Positions 7,643 through 16,524 of a stretch of DNA of 50,132 nucleotides are shown in pieces. The notes below the pieces were generated by a model. That model was given only the letters and a program-made list of their open reading frames with translations, searched no databases and was not told the DNA's origin. Both the position numbers and the translations under genes were made by a program. Within the stretch, counting starts at the first letter, position 1; each line of letters opens with the position of its first letter. The stretch is from CAXTPV01 sp964249405 (GTDB lineage: Bacteria; Pseudomonadota; Alphaproteobacteria; Acetobacterales; Acetobacteraceae), in contig CAXUBX010000013.1 of assembly GCA_964249405.1 (NCBI GenBank), positions 1 to 50,132 of the forward strand, read 5' to 3'.

Positions 7643-9412
7643 TCAGCGTCCGGCCAGAAAGCCGAACACGTCCACGCCCTCGGTCGGTCGGTTCTCGACA
7701 TGGGCGCGATGCCAGACCGCATAATAGAGCAGCGTCCAGGCGGCGTGGCGCTCGCGCCGGCCGCTCGCGGCGCGGAACAGGGCACGCACCCGGTCGGGAT
7801 CGGCGACCGCGCCCACCGCCTCCGTCCCGGCGACCAGCGGACCGAGCCGCTCGCCCTCGGCGGCGATCCAGTCACCGATCGGCACCGTGAAGCCCTGCTT
7901 GCGGTCGAACGCCCGCGCGTCGGGGCTGTTCGCGGCAAGCCAGGTCCGCAGCAGATGCTTTCCGAGCCCGTTCCGGACCTTCAGCGTGTCCGGCAGGCGG
8001 AAGACGGCCTCGGCCACCAGCGGGTCGAGGAACGGTGTGCGCCCTTCGATCCCGTGCGCCATCAGGCAGCGATCGAGCTTCAGCAGGAGGTCGTTGGGCA
8101 GCCAGTGCGCCAAATCGGCCGCCTGCGCGGCCGCAAGGCTCGAGCGTCCCCCGCTCGCGGCGGCGGCCTCGGCGGCTCGGATGCCGTCGCGCCAGGCCCG
8201 GTCGGACGCGGACCGGAGCAAGCCGAGGCCTTCGAGCCGTCCGGAAGCCCGCGCGGGTCGGCCGCCTCGCCACCAGGGCCGCATCGCCCGTCGGTAGCGA
8301 CCGTAGCCGCCGAAGAGCTCGTCGCCACCCTCGCCGGACAGCACGACCTTGACGCCGCGCGATGCGGCATGGCGGGCGAGCAGCCAGGTCGGGATGATCG
8401 CGTAGTCGGCGACCGGGTCGTCGGTCGCGCCCACGATCGCCGGAAGGTGACGCCAGACCGTCTCCCGGTCGATCGTGAGCGTGTCGTGGGCGGCGCCGCT
8501 GGCGCGCGCGAGTTCGGCCGCACGCCGCGATTCGTCCGCCGCCTCGGGCACGTCGAACCTCGCGGTGAAGCTCCGGGGCGGCACGCCGAGACGCTGCATC
8601 GCGACCAGGATCGCGGCGCTGTCGATCCCACCCGACAGGAACAGGCCCGCACCGACGTCGCTCCTGAGATGAACGGCGACGCTGTCGCAGAAGGTGCTCT
8701 CGAAGCGCGAGAGGGCTTCGGCCTCGCCGATCTCCTCGGGGCCGCCGTCCGGAACGGCGGCGATGCGGCTCCGTTCGAGCACGTGGCCATCGACGACGCG
8801 AAGGGTCTCGCCGGGCAGCACGCGCTCGATGCCGGGAAAGATCGTGCGGCTCCCGGTGGTGAAGCCGAGCTGGAGGAGTTCGTCGCGACTCTCTCGCCGC
8901 TCGCCCACCGCGACGAGGCCGGCCCGGAGCAGGGCGCGCGGCTCGGAGGCAAAGGCGATCCCGTCCGCGAGCGGCGCGAGATAGAGCGGCTTGATGCCGA
9001 ACGGGTCGCGCGAAAGGGTGAGCGCGCGGGCGCTCCGGTCATGGATCGCGATCGCGTACATGCCCCTGAGGCCGCGCGCGTAGCCGTTCCCGTCCTCGAG
9101 AAACAGGCGGAGCGGCGTCTCGCAATCGCTGCCGGTCGAGAACTCGGCCGGGTCGCGCGCTGCCCGCACCGCGGGATCGTTGTAGATCTCGCCGTTCGCG
9201 ACCAGGGCCGCGCTGCCACCGAACAGGGGCTGGTCGCCACCGTCGAGGTCTATGATCGCGAGCCGGCAATGCAGCAGGGCGACCCGCCCGACCACGGTCG
9301 AGCCGACGCCGTCCGGCCCGCGATGGGCGAGCGCGTCGGCGATTGCGGCGAGGCGAGCGGGCGGCGGCGGCGGCGCGCCGGGTGCGAGCGAGAGGCCGGC
9401 AATGCCGCACAT
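7643..9412 (-). CDS. asnB: Asparagine synthase (glutamine-hydrolysing)
   Basis: A 589-aa two-domain amidotransferase. It starts MCGIAG, so Cys2 is the glutaminase nucleophile after Met removal; NGEIYN (about residues 73-78) belongs to the same Ntn domain. The synthetase domain carries the PP-loop SGGIDS (260-265) that binds ATP, and SGEGGDELFGGY typical of AsnB. The start was fixed by the family-diagnostic MCGIAG. It begins four bases after the GT4 stop and is followed closely by the dihydroorotase-like gene. AsnB-type enzymes in glycosyltransferase operons often amidate sugars or peptides of surface polymers, so it may not serve asparagine supply. Confidence 0.9.
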   Translation of the reverse strand: MCGIAGLSLAPGAPPPPPARLAAIADALAHRGPDGVGSTVVGRVALLHCRLAIIDLDGGDQPLFGGSAALVANGEIYNDPAVRAARDPAEFSTGSDCETPLRLFLEDGNGYARGLRGMYAIAIHDRSARALTLSRDPFGIKPLYLAPLADGIAFASEPRALLRAGLVAVGERRESRDELLQLGFTTGSRTIFPGIERVLPGETLRVVDGHVLERSRIAAVPDGGPEEIGEAEALSRFESTFCDSVAVHLRSDVGAGLFLSGGIDSAAILVAMQRLGVPPRSFTARFDVPEAADESRRAAELARASGAAHDTLTIDRETVWRHLPAIVGATDDPVADYAIIPTWLLARHAASRGVKVVLSGEGGDELFGGYGRYRRAMRPWWRGGRPARASGRLEGLGLLRSASDRAWRDGIRAAEAAAASGGRSSLAAAQAADLAHWLPNDLLLKLDRCLMAHGIEGRTPFLDPLVAEAVFRLPDTLKVRNGLGKHLLRTWLAANSPDARAFDRKQGFTVPIGDWIAAEGERLGPLVAGTEAVGAVADPDRVRALFRAASGRRERHAAWTLLYYAVWHRAHVENRPTEGVDVFGFLAGR

Positions 9413-9416
9413 GCCG

Positions 9417-10439
9417 TCAGCGGTCCCGGGCGATGCGGGCGAGGCCGTCGCGCCAGCGAGCCAGCACCGGGGCCGGGGCGTGCAGACGCTCCCACTCGCT
9501 CCGGGCCGCGCTGGCCAATCGGGACGCCCGCACGCCGTCTCCGAGCAGGGAAGCGATGGCGTCGGCCAGCGCCCGCTCGTCCTCGGGCGGGACGAGGAGG
9601 CCGGTGCGCCCGTCCTCGAGCAGACCGGCCGGTCCCTCGGATGCGGCGGCGACGATCGGACGCGACCCCGCCATTGCTTCCAGCACGACGTTGCCGAGCG
9701 GCTCGTGACGGGACGGACAGACGAAGATTTCGGCACCTTGGAGCAGCGCCGCCCCGTCGTCGCGCCAACCGGGAAGCAGGAGGCGGTCCGCGATGCCGAC
9801 ACGCCGGGCGAGTGCCAGGAGCGGCTCGCGCTCGGGACCCTCGCCGGCAATCACCAGAACGGCGCCGGGCACAACGGCGAGGGCCCGGACGAGCACGTCG
9901 AACCCCTTGTTGCGATGCAGCCGGCCGAGCGCCAGCACGAGCGGTGTCCGATCGGGCACCCCGAGCCGCTCCGGCCGGACCGGACCGGGGTCCGGGGTGA
10001 AGTTCGGCAGGTGATGCACGCGCGCCTCCGGCCAGCCCTCCCGCGCGATCGCGGCGGCGAGCGTCGCGGTATTGGCGATCAGGTGCGTGCAGCGGCGGAA
10101 CGAGGAGAGGTCGTAGTAGCCGCCGAGCCTGCCCGCGAGAACCCAGTCGCCGGTCGGCGCGAACCGGGCGGCGCGGCTCATCCAGGCGATCGCAACCTCG
10201 GGACGGAACCGCCGGAGCGCGCGGCGAAGGCGCGGCCCGGTGCGGAGGTCGAGCACGCCGCCGAACCGGAGATCGAGCGGTTCGAGGCCGCCGTCGCGAA
10301 GCCGCGCGAGCCGACCCGGCGCCGGCCGGGTCGCGGCGAGCACGGCGTCGCCGCCGCGGTGAAGAGCGAGCGAGAGACGCTCGAAGAAGAGCTCGGCCCC
10401 ACCGCCGTCGAGCCCGGCCATCATCTGCGCGACCCTCAT
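9417..10439 (-). CDS. Glycosyltransferase family 4
   Basis: A 340-aa GT-B enzyme that would transfer a sugar from a nucleotide-sugar to a lipid or oligosaccharide acceptor at the inner membrane. Visible features: N-terminal MMAGLDGGGAELF (the GGxE/A loop of GT4), LGRLHRNKGFDVLVRA (start of the donor domain), GWRDDGAALLQGAEIFVCPSRHEPLGNVVLEAM, which contains the E-x7-E type donor-binding motif, and GLLVPPED. Start ATG at 10439 overlaps the last base of the upstream heptosyltransferase gene (TGATG). It belongs to an operon with GT9, asnB and the amidohydrolase. The acceptor cannot be read from sequence. Confidence 0.88.
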   Translation of the reverse strand: MRVAQMMAGLDGGGAELFFERLSLALHRGGDAVLAATRPAPGRLARLRDGGLEPLDLRFGGVLDLRTGPRLRRALRRFRPEVAIAWMSRAARFAPTGDWVLAGRLGGYYDLSSFRRCTHLIANTATLAAAIAREGWPEARVHHLPNFTPDPGPVRPERLGVPDRTPLVLALGRLHRNKGFDVLVRALAVVPGAVLVIAGEGPEREPLLALARRVGIADRLLLPGWRDDGAALLQGAEIFVCPSRHEPLGNVVLEAMAGSRPIVAAASEGPAGLLEDGRTGLLVPPEDERALADAIASLLGDGVRASRLASAARSEWERLHAPAPVLARWRDGLARIARDR

Positions 10440-11368
10440 CAGCCTGGCCGGGATCGCAGCGGCGGTCGGGCTTCGAGGAGCGACAGGGCGGCGTCGGCGG
10501 CGCGCTCGACCGTGATCCCCATGATCGGCGACGCACCTTCCGGACCGGGCGACTCGACGCAGCGGGCGTTTCGCCCGACCGGCGCGTATTCCGAGGCGCG
10601 ACTCGGCCCGAACAGGCCGAGGGTCGGCGTGCCGGCGGCCGCGGCGAGATGCATCAGGCCGGAGTCGTTCCCGGCGAACAGCGAGGCGCGCCGCAACGCG
10701 CTCGCGATGGCCGGAAGCCCGAGCCGGCCCTGCAGATCGATCGCGTCGGGCAGTCCCGCGAGCACGTCGGCGGCGAGCGCGCGTTCGGCCTCGCCCGGCC
10801 CCGCGAATACCGCCGGGCGCCATTCGCCGCCCGCACGAGCGGTCACGAGGCGATAGAGCGAGACGAAGCGCTCGGCGGGCCACACCTTGCCGGCCCAATT
10901 CGCGGTCGGTCCGAGCGCGAAGTAGGAGGGACCGTCCGGCAGCACGGCGGCGGCCGCCGCATCGTCCTCCGCCGCGGTCCAGACCGCGGTTCGGAGCGTG
11001 GCGGGGTCGAGGCCGAGCACGCCGGCGAGATGCGTCAGCCGATGCCCGGGTCGCCTCCCTCCACGCATGATCCGCCGCCGTCTGGCCGCCAGCAGCAGCG
11101 TCACCGCGGAGCCGCGGAGATCGACCGCGAGATCCCAGAGCGTGGTCGCGGCCCGCATCCAGAGCAGCGCCCAGTGCAGGTCGAACCGGCGCTTCTCGAG
11201 CACGATCACGCGTTCGAGCCCGGGCAGGCGGTCCCAGAGCCCTGCGGCGACAGGTCCGCAGGCGATCGTGAAACGCGCTTGCGGGTACCGGGCGCGGAGA
11301 TGCTCGACCAGGGCGGTCGAGAGGACCGCATCGCCGAGACGCGTCGCGGTGATGAACAGGATACGCAT
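10439..11368 (-). CDS. Glycosyltransferase family 9 (ADP-heptose:LPS heptosyltransferase type)
   Basis: A 309-aa GT-B glycosyltransferase of the WaaC/WaaF/WaaQ family, normally adding heptose to the LPS inner core on the cytoplasmic face. Family features: MRILFITATRLGDAVLSTAL at the N-terminus, LGPTANWAGKVWPAERF, and GNDSGLMHLAAAAGTPTLGLFG (the nucleotide-sugar binding DSGxxH motif). Start ATG at 11368, with the ygfZ gene divergent 50 bases away. It heads a four-gene operon running to the gap at 6.2 kb. Whether the donor is heptose or another sugar is unknown. Confidence 0.87.
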   Translation of the reverse strand: MRILFITATRLGDAVLSTALVEHLRARYPQARFTIACGPVAAGLWDRLPGLERVIVLEKRRFDLHWALLWMRAATTLWDLAVDLRGSAVTLLLAARRRRIMRGGRRPGHRLTHLAGVLGLDPATLRTAVWTAAEDDAAAAAVLPDGPSYFALGPTANWAGKVWPAERFVSLYRLVTARAGGEWRPAVFAGPGEAERALAADVLAGLPDAIDLQGRLGLPAIASALRRASLFAGNDSGLMHLAAAAGTPTLGLFGPSRASEYAPVGRNARCVESPGPEGASPIMGITVERAADAALSLLEARPPLRSRPG

Positions 11369-11418
11369 GGATGCGTGCGGTTCTTGCCCCAGGCCGCCGG
11401 TCGGGCCAAGTCCCGCGC

Positions 11419-12267
11419 ATGACGAACGTCGTCCTCCTGCCCGGCCGCGCCGTGCTCGCGGTGAGCGGCCCCGATCGGGTCGGCTTCCTGCAGGGCCTGG
11501 TCTCGAACGACGTCCAGGCCCTGGTGCGGGGCCAGGCGATGTGGGCGGCGCTGCTCACCCCTCAGGGGAAGTATCAGACGGACTTCCTGATGGTCGCCGA
11601 CGGCGAGCGCATCCTGCTCGACGCGCCGGGCTCCGACGCGCCTGATCTCGCCACCAGGCTGTCGCGCTTCCGGCTGCGCGCCGCCGTCACGGTCGAGACG
11701 ACGTCGCTCGCCGTGCATGCCGGCTGGGGCGGTCCGCCACCGGAGCGGCCGGACGCCATCGTGGCGACCGACACCCGCCTGCCCGAGGCCGGCTGGCGCC
11801 TCTACGCGGCGACAGCCCTGCCCGAGAACCTCGCCGGCGAGGACGACTACGATCGCCACCGTCTGCTGCTTGGCCTGCCGGACGGGGCGCGCGACCTCGA
11901 GCCGGGTCGCTCGGTGCTGCTGGAGGCGGGGTTCGACGAGCTCGGCGGGATCTCCTGGACCAAGGGGTGCTACCTGGGACAGGAGCTGACCGCCCGTACC
12001 CGCTACCGCGGACTGCTCAAGCGCCGCCTGGTTCCGGTTGCGGCGGAGAACGGGCTCGTGCTGCCCGAGGCCGGCACCATGCTCCGCGACCGATCGGGCC
12101 GGGAGGCGGGGACGATGCGGTCGTCCCGGGACGCGCTCGGCCTCGCGATGCTCCGTCTCGAGCATCTGCGCCAACCGGTCGAGGGAGACGGCGGCGTCGT
12201 GCTCCGGGCGCGCGTGCCGGCCTGGATGCGGCTGCCGGCGGAGGCCGGGACCGGGGGCCCGGAATGA
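11419..12267 (+). CDS. ygfZ: YgfZ/GcvT-domain folate-binding protein (Fe-S cluster repair)
   Basis: A 282-aa protein of the YgfZ family, a tetrahydrofolate-binding relative of GcvT that helps maintain certain iron-sulphur enzymes. The signature K-G-C-Y-x-G-Q-E is present as KGCYLGQE at residues 182-189, with the following LTARTRYRG. The N-terminus has GPDRVGFLQGLVSNDV. Start ATG at 11419 fits the conserved beginning better than an earlier in-frame ATG at 11371. The stop overlaps hisI (ATGA), so the two genes are coupled. Confidence 0.88.
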   Translation: MTNVVLLPGRAVLAVSGPDRVGFLQGLVSNDVQALVRGQAMWAALLTPQGKYQTDFLMVADGERILLDAPGSDAPDLATRLSRFRLRAAVTVETTSLAVHAGWGGPPPERPDAIVATDTRLPEAGWRLYAATALPENLAGEDDYDRHRLLLGLPDGARDLEPGRSVLLEAGFDELGGISWTKGCYLGQELTARTRYRGLLKRRLVPVAAENGLVLPEAGTMLRDRSGREAGTMRSSRDALGLAMLRLEHLRQPVEGDGGVVLRARVPAWMRLPAEAGTGGPE

Positions 12268-12653
12268 CCGCCGACGCGCTGCTCGACGCCATCCGCTTCG
12301 ACGAGGACGGGCTGGTCCCGGCGATCGCCCAGGCGCATGACAGCGGCGAGGTGCTGATGATGGCCTGGATGACCCGGGCGTCGGTGGCCGAGACGCTTGC
12401 CAGCGGCGAGGTGTGCTACTGGAGCCGGAGCCGGCAGGCGCTGTGGCGCAAGGGCGAGACCTCCGGTCAGGTCCAGCGTCTCCGGGAGCTCCGGCTCGAC
12501 TGCGACGGGGACACGGTGCTTCTCCTCGTGGAACAGGACGGGGTGGCATGCCACACCGGACGACGATCCTGCTTCTATCGCGCCTGGACCGAGGGCGCGC
12601 TCCAGGACGTGCTGCCGGTCACGACGTCGCCCGAGACGCTGTACGGGCGCTGA
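12264..12653 (+). CDS. hisI: Phosphoribosyl-AMP cyclohydrolase
   Basis: A 129-aa enzyme of histidine biosynthesis that opens the adenine ring of phosphoribosyl-AMP. The metal-binding signature LDCDGD (with the Asp triad) and CHTGRRSCF are both present, as are VLMMAWM and YWSRSRQALWRKGETSG of the family. Length is that of stand-alone HisI without the HisE domain. The ATG overlaps the ygfZ stop. The gene ends 11 bases before the convergent SDR gene. Confidence 0.95.
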   Translation: MTADALLDAIRFDEDGLVPAIAQAHDSGEVLMMAWMTRASVAETLASGEVCYWSRSRQALWRKGETSGQVQRLRELRLDCDGDTVLLLVEQDGVACHTGRRSCFYRAWTEGALQDVLPVTTSPETLYGR

Positions 12654-12664
12654 GACGCCTCCGG

Positions 12665-13423
12665 TCAGCCGCGGCCGACGAACGGCATCCCGCTCGCCAG
12701 CACCGTCAGGTTCTGGACGTTGGCTTCGGCCGGCAGGGACGCCATCAGCAGCACGGCCCGGGCGACGGCGTCGACGTCCATGGTCGGCTCGACGCGGCGC
12801 GTGCCGTCGGGCTGTCGCGAGCCCGCCTCGACATGGGAGCCCATCGACGTCCTGGCGTTGCCGATGTCGATCTGGCCGCAGCTGATCCCGTACGGCCGCC
12901 CGTCGAGCGAGAGCGACTTCGTCATGCCGGTGATGCCGTGCTTGGTGGTCGTGTAGGCGATCGAGTGGGGCCTCGGGACATGCGCCGAGACCGACCCGTT
13001 GTTGATGATGCGCCCGCCCTGCGGCGCCTGCTCGCGCATCATCCGGAAGGCCGCGCGCGCGACCAGGAAGGCGCCCGTCAGGTTGGTCGCGACGACCTCC
13101 GACCAGGTCGCGAGATCGAGCCGGTCGGGCTCCGCCTCGCGGGCGATGCCGGCGTTGTTGAACAGGAGGTCGAGCCGGCCGAAACGCTCGCGGATGCCGG
13201 CGAACAGGGCGTCCACGGCACCTTCGTCGGCGACGTCGGTGGCGCTGAGGAGAACGCGCTCGCCTTCGGGGGCGGTCTCGCGGAGCGTCGCCTCGCGACG
13301 GCCGGCCAGCACGACCGTCCAGCCGGCGTCGAGAAGCGCACGCGAGACCGCGCGGCCGATGCCGCTGCCCGCGCCCGTGATCAGGGCGGTTCCTGCCGCG
13401 GTGCCGGACGCCGCAACGCTCAC
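12665..13423 (-). CDS. Short-chain dehydrogenase/reductase
   Basis: A 252-aa classical SDR with a Rossmann fold. Cofactor motif TGAGSGIG at residues 16-23, NNAG at 89-92, catalytic Ser144, Tyr157 and Lys161 (YTTTK). Start is a GTG at 13423 that overlaps the SMP-30 gene stop as GTGA, so it is the last gene of the sugar module. It probably oxidises a sugar, polyol or sugar acid delivered by the neighbouring ABC importer; the residue after the second strand (GRRE) suits NADP as well as NAD. The exact substrate is unknown. Confidence 0.87.
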   Translation of the reverse strand: MSVAASGTAAGTALITGAGSGIGRAVSRALLDAGWTVVLAGRREATLRETAPEGERVLLSATDVADEGAVDALFAGIRERFGRLDLLFNNAGIAREAEPDRLDLATWSEVVATNLTGAFLVARAAFRMMREQAPQGGRIINNGSVSAHVPRPHSIAYTTTKHGITGMTKSLSLDGRPYGISCGQIDIGNARTSMGSHVEAGSRQPDGTRRVEPTMDVDAVARAVLLMASLPAEANVQNLTVLASGMPFVGRG

Positions 13424-14343
13424 GGGACGGAAGCGCCGCGACGGTTGAGGTAGATCGCATGCACCGCGCTGGTCGCGGTGATGAAGAGGCGCGATCCGTA
13501 TCGGCCGCCGAAGCAGACATTGGAGACGATCTCGGGCGTCAGGATCTTGCCGAGGAGTTCGCCTTCCGGGCTCACGCAATGGACGCCGTCCCCGGCGCTG
13601 GTCCAGATGTTCCCGTCGACATCGGCGCGGAACCCGTCCGCCGCACCGAATGCGGGCGCGTAGAACGGACGGCCTTCGCTCAGCCGTCCGGCCTCGCGAT
13701 CGAGCACGTCGAAGACGTGGATCCCCCGCTTGGCCCGGGGGTCGTGCATCCGGCCGGTATCGGCGATGTAGAGGCGCTTGCCGTCCGGCGAGAAACAGAG
13801 CCCGTTCGGCCCGTCGAGCGCGTCGGTGACGATGCGGATCTCCCCGGTCCGTCCGTCGAGCCGGTAGACCCGGCAGGGAAGCTCCTCGTCGGCCAGGCCC
13901 TCGCCCTCGTAGTCCTGCATGATCCCGTAATGCGGATCGGTGAACCAGATCGCGCCGTCCGAAGTGACCACGACGTCGTTCGGCGAGTTCAGCCGCTTGC
14001 CGTCCACCCGGTCGACCAGCGTCGTGACGGTCCCGTCGTGCTCGGTCCGGACGACCGATCGCGCGCCATGCAGGCAGGACACCAGCCGTCCTTCGCGGTC
14101 CCGGGTGTGGCCGTTCGAGAAACGGCTCGGCTCGCGGTAGATCGAGAGACCGACGTTCTCGATCCAGCGCATGATCCGGTTGTTCGGGATGTCGCTGAAC
14201 AGCAGCGTCCCCGAGCAGCCGAACCAGACCGGACCTTCGGCCCATCGGAAACCGCTGGCGAGCGTCTCCAGCTTCGCGTTGAACAGGACGTAGCGTCCGA
14301 AGCGCTCATCGAGGATCTGACGGTCCCCGTTCGGATTGGTCAT
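13420..14343 (-). CDS. SMP-30/gluconolactonase/LRE family lactonase
   Basis: A 307-aa six-bladed beta-propeller predicted to hydrolyse sugar lactones with a single divalent metal. Family elements: RWAEGPVWF (metal-ligand Glu), LNSPNDVVVTSDGAIWFTDPHYG (Asn and Asp region), DGPNGLCFSPDGKRLYIADTG and AADGFRADVDGNIWTSAGDGV. Start ATG at 14343, five bases after the binding-protein stop. With the SDR downstream it forms a dehydrogenase-then-lactonase pair typical of oxidative aldose catabolism. No signal peptide is seen, so it is probably cytoplasmic. Confidence 0.88.
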   Translation of the reverse strand: MTNPNGDRQILDERFGRYVLFNAKLETLASGFRWAEGPVWFGCSGTLLFSDIPNNRIMRWIENVGLSIYREPSRFSNGHTRDREGRLVSCLHGARSVVRTEHDGTVTTLVDRVDGKRLNSPNDVVVTSDGAIWFTDPHYGIMQDYEGEGLADEELPCRVYRLDGRTGEIRIVTDALDGPNGLCFSPDGKRLYIADTGRMHDPRAKRGIHVFDVLDREAGRLSEGRPFYAPAFGAADGFRADVDGNIWTSAGDGVHCVSPEGELLGKILTPEIVSNVCFGGRYGSRLFITATSAVHAIYLNRRGASVP

Positions 14344-14348
14344 CCCGC

Positions 14349-15455
14349 TCAGCGTCCCCAGATGCGTGCGTAGGCGTCGCGATAGCCGTTCGCGGGATCG
14401 TAACGGTCCTGCTTGCCGCCATCCTCGTCGATATCGGATGCGGTGACCAGATGGACCGGCGCGACGTAGCCGGAGGGCGGCGCGCCCGCGAAAGCGCGGT
14501 TCAGTTCGTCGATCAGCTGCCATCCCTGCAGCAGCAGCGGTTCCGGAACCGTGGCCGTCTGGAACTGCTCGTTCCGGATCCGCTCGAACGCGGAGCGGCT
14601 GCCGTCGCCGGCGCTCACGTTCATCGGCGGGCCGCCGCCATCGCGGCCCGCCGAGATCAGCGACGGCCCCATGAAGTCGTAGTAGAGATCATTGATCGCG
14701 AGCGACCACGTCCACTTCTTGCCGTATCGCTGAACCAGCGTCGTGGTGAGCTGCGGCATCCGCGTCGAGGTGTCGGCGAGCGGCGTGTCCTCGAAGGCGA
14801 GGACTGTGCAGCCGGCGCAACGCTTCACTTCGGCCTCCATCGCGCGGGCCTTGGCGAGCGCGATCGCATAGGAACTGTCGGTGAAGATCACGACGCCGGC
14901 GTGACCGTCGCTCTTCGCGATCGCGTAGTCGGCCGCGACCTTGGCGACGCGCGCGCTGTCCGAGGTGACGTTGGTGAAGACGTGCTGCGCCGCCATCGGA
15001 CCCGGTGCCGGGCCGCCGTGCCAGGCGACGATCCTGATCCCGCGGCGTTCCGCGTCGGCGATCGGGCCGGCGTTCTGCACCACGTCGTAGCCACCGACGA
15101 TGATGCCGGCCGGCTTCAGCGTGACGGCCTCGCCGAACGCCGACTGGATCCCGGAGACGGTTCCCTGACCGTCGAGCACGCGAACGGTCCAGCCGATCCG
15201 CGCCCCCGCCTGCTGCACCCCGTGCCCGACTTCCTGGATGCCGCCGTTCCGCTCGTCGGCGGCGACATAGACGATGAGCTTGCCAGGGACCGCTTTCGGC
15301 CCGGTGGTAGGACCATCCCATTTCGACGCGGGCGCCGTGGCCGCGGCAATCACCTGCCTGGCGCCGGCGAGGACGTCGTCGGCACGGGCGGCGGCCGGTC
15401 CGACCACGAGGGCGGCGATGGCGCAGGCGACGGCAGCGTGGCTCTGGCGGTGCAT
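14349..15455 (-). CDS. Sugar ABC transporter substrate-binding protein (periplasmic-binding type I, ribose-like)
   Basis: A 368-aa receptor with an N-terminal signal peptide (MHRQSHAAVACAIAALVVG..., cleaved near AAARA-DD). The mature protein is a type I periplasmic fold: GKLIVYVAADERNGG starts the first lobe, and IIVGGYDVVQNAGPIADAERRGIRIVAWHG is a typical hinge-proximal segment. Start ATG at 15455 has a strong AGGGAGA site; an ATG 36 bases upstream is in frame but would extend the n-region. It lies between the permease and the SMP-30 gene. The ligand is likely a pentose, hexose or sugar acid. Confidence 0.87.
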   Translation of the reverse strand: MHRQSHAAVACAIAALVVGPAAARADDVLAGARQVIAAATAPASKWDGPTTGPKAVPGKLIVYVAADERNGGIQEVGHGVQQAGARIGWTVRVLDGQGTVSGIQSAFGEAVTLKPAGIIVGGYDVVQNAGPIADAERRGIRIVAWHGGPAPGPMAAQHVFTNVTSDSARVAKVAADYAIAKSDGHAGVVIFTDSSYAIALAKARAMEAEVKRCAGCTVLAFEDTPLADTSTRMPQLTTTLVQRYGKKWTWSLAINDLYYDFMGPSLISAGRDGGGPPMNVSAGDGSRSAFERIRNEQFQTATVPEPLLLQGWQLIDELNRAFAGAPPSGYVAPVHLVTASDIDEDGGKQDRYDPANGYRDAYARIWGR

Positions 15456-15501
15456 CTCGCGGTCTCCCTGTTGCTTTTCGGCGTCCGTCAACGCGGGCCT
15501 G

Positions 15502-16524
15502 TCAGGTGCCCCGGACCGAGGCGCGCCGCCTCCCGGTCCACCCTGCCAGACCGATCGCGACCAGGAGCGTCGCCCCGTTGAAGGCGGGCTCGACCCAGAA
15601 GGCGCCGCCGAGCTGCTCGATGCCGGAGATGCCGATCGCGAGGATGATCACGCCGACCACCGTGCCCCAGATGTTCACCCGGCCCGGCGTGATGGTGGTC
15701 GACCCGAGAAACGCGCCGACCAGCGCAGGGAGCAGGTATTCGAGACCGACCGAGGCCTGTCCGAGCCGGAGCCGGGCCGCGAGCACGACACCGGCCAGGG
15801 CGGTGATCAGGCCGGAGGTCATGAAGGCGAGCATCACGTAGCGGCGGGTCGGGATCCCGTTCAGCTCGGCGGCGCGCGGGTTGGCGCCGATCGCGTAGAG
15901 GTAGCGTCCGAGCGGCGTGTAGGTGGTCAGCACCCAGAGCACGAAGGCGAGGACCGCGACGTAGCAGGCGGGGATCGGGATGCCGAGCAGGCTCGCGGTA
16001 TCGACCCGGAAAAACGAGGGTGCGAGGCGTCCGATCACCTGCTGGCCGCCGGTCCACCAAAGCGCGATCGCGTAGGTGACGGTTCCGGTACCGAGCGTCG
16101 CGATGAAGCTGTCGATCTGCGCGACCTCGACCAGCAGCCCGTTCAGGAAGCCGAACAGCGTGCCGAGAAGCAGCACGACGAGCGCCGCCACCGGCCAGGG
16201 CAGCCCAGCGATCTGCAGCGAGATCGCGAGGATATGCCACAGCACGACACCGTAGCCGACGGTCAGATCGATCTTCCCCGTCATCATCGGCACCGTCGCC
16301 GCGAGCGACAGCAGGGCGACCACCGCCTTGTCGCTCATGATCGAGCGCGCGTTCAGCCAGGTGGGAAAGGTGTCCGGGAGCAGGACCGAGAACAGGATGG
16401 CCAGGAGCACGGTCAGCACCACCAGCCCGTAGACCGGCAGGAGCGCCAACAGCCGGGCGACGGGCGAGAGGCCGCGGAGGGCACCCGGGCCCGGCTCGAG
16501 CGCCGTCGATTTCAGCAACGTCAT
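15502..16524 (-). CDS. Sugar ABC transporter permease (RbsC/CUT2 type)
   Basis: A 340-aa polytopic inner-membrane protein with about 8-10 hydrophobic helices. Family features: DLTVGYGV in the first third (the S/T-GGIDLSVG-equivalent, here GKIDLTVG), FIATLGTGTV, PLGRYLYAIGANPRAAELNGIP (the coupling EAA-like loop that contacts the ATPase) and the C-terminal GAFLGSTTITPGRVNIWGTVVG. Start overlaps the ATPase stop (ATGA). Only one permease is encoded, so it probably works as a homodimer, unlike the two-permease system at 26-28 kb. Confidence 0.92.
   Translation of the reverse strand: MTLLKSTALEPGPGALRGLSPVARLLALLPVYGLVVLTVLLAILFSVLLPDTFPTWLNARSIMSDKAVVALLSLAATVPMMTGKIDLTVGYGVVLWHILAISLQIAGLPWPVAALVVLLLGTLFGFLNGLLVEVAQIDSFIATLGTGTVTYAIALWWTGGQQVIGRLAPSFFRVDTASLLGIPIPACYVAVLAFVLWVLTTYTPLGRYLYAIGANPRAAELNGIPTRRYVMLAFMTSGLITALAGVVLAARLRLGQASVGLEYLLPALVGAFLGSTTITPGRVNIWGTVVGVIILAIGISGIEQLGGAFWVEPAFNGATLLVAIGLAGWTGRRRASVRGT

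Noticed and set aside
6185..10000. Very long plus-strand open frame across the gap, dihydroorotase, asnB and GT4 genes
   Set aside because: It is antisense to well-matched enzymes; its translation is Arg/Gly/Asp-rich without any domain. It is a shadow caused by high GC third positions.
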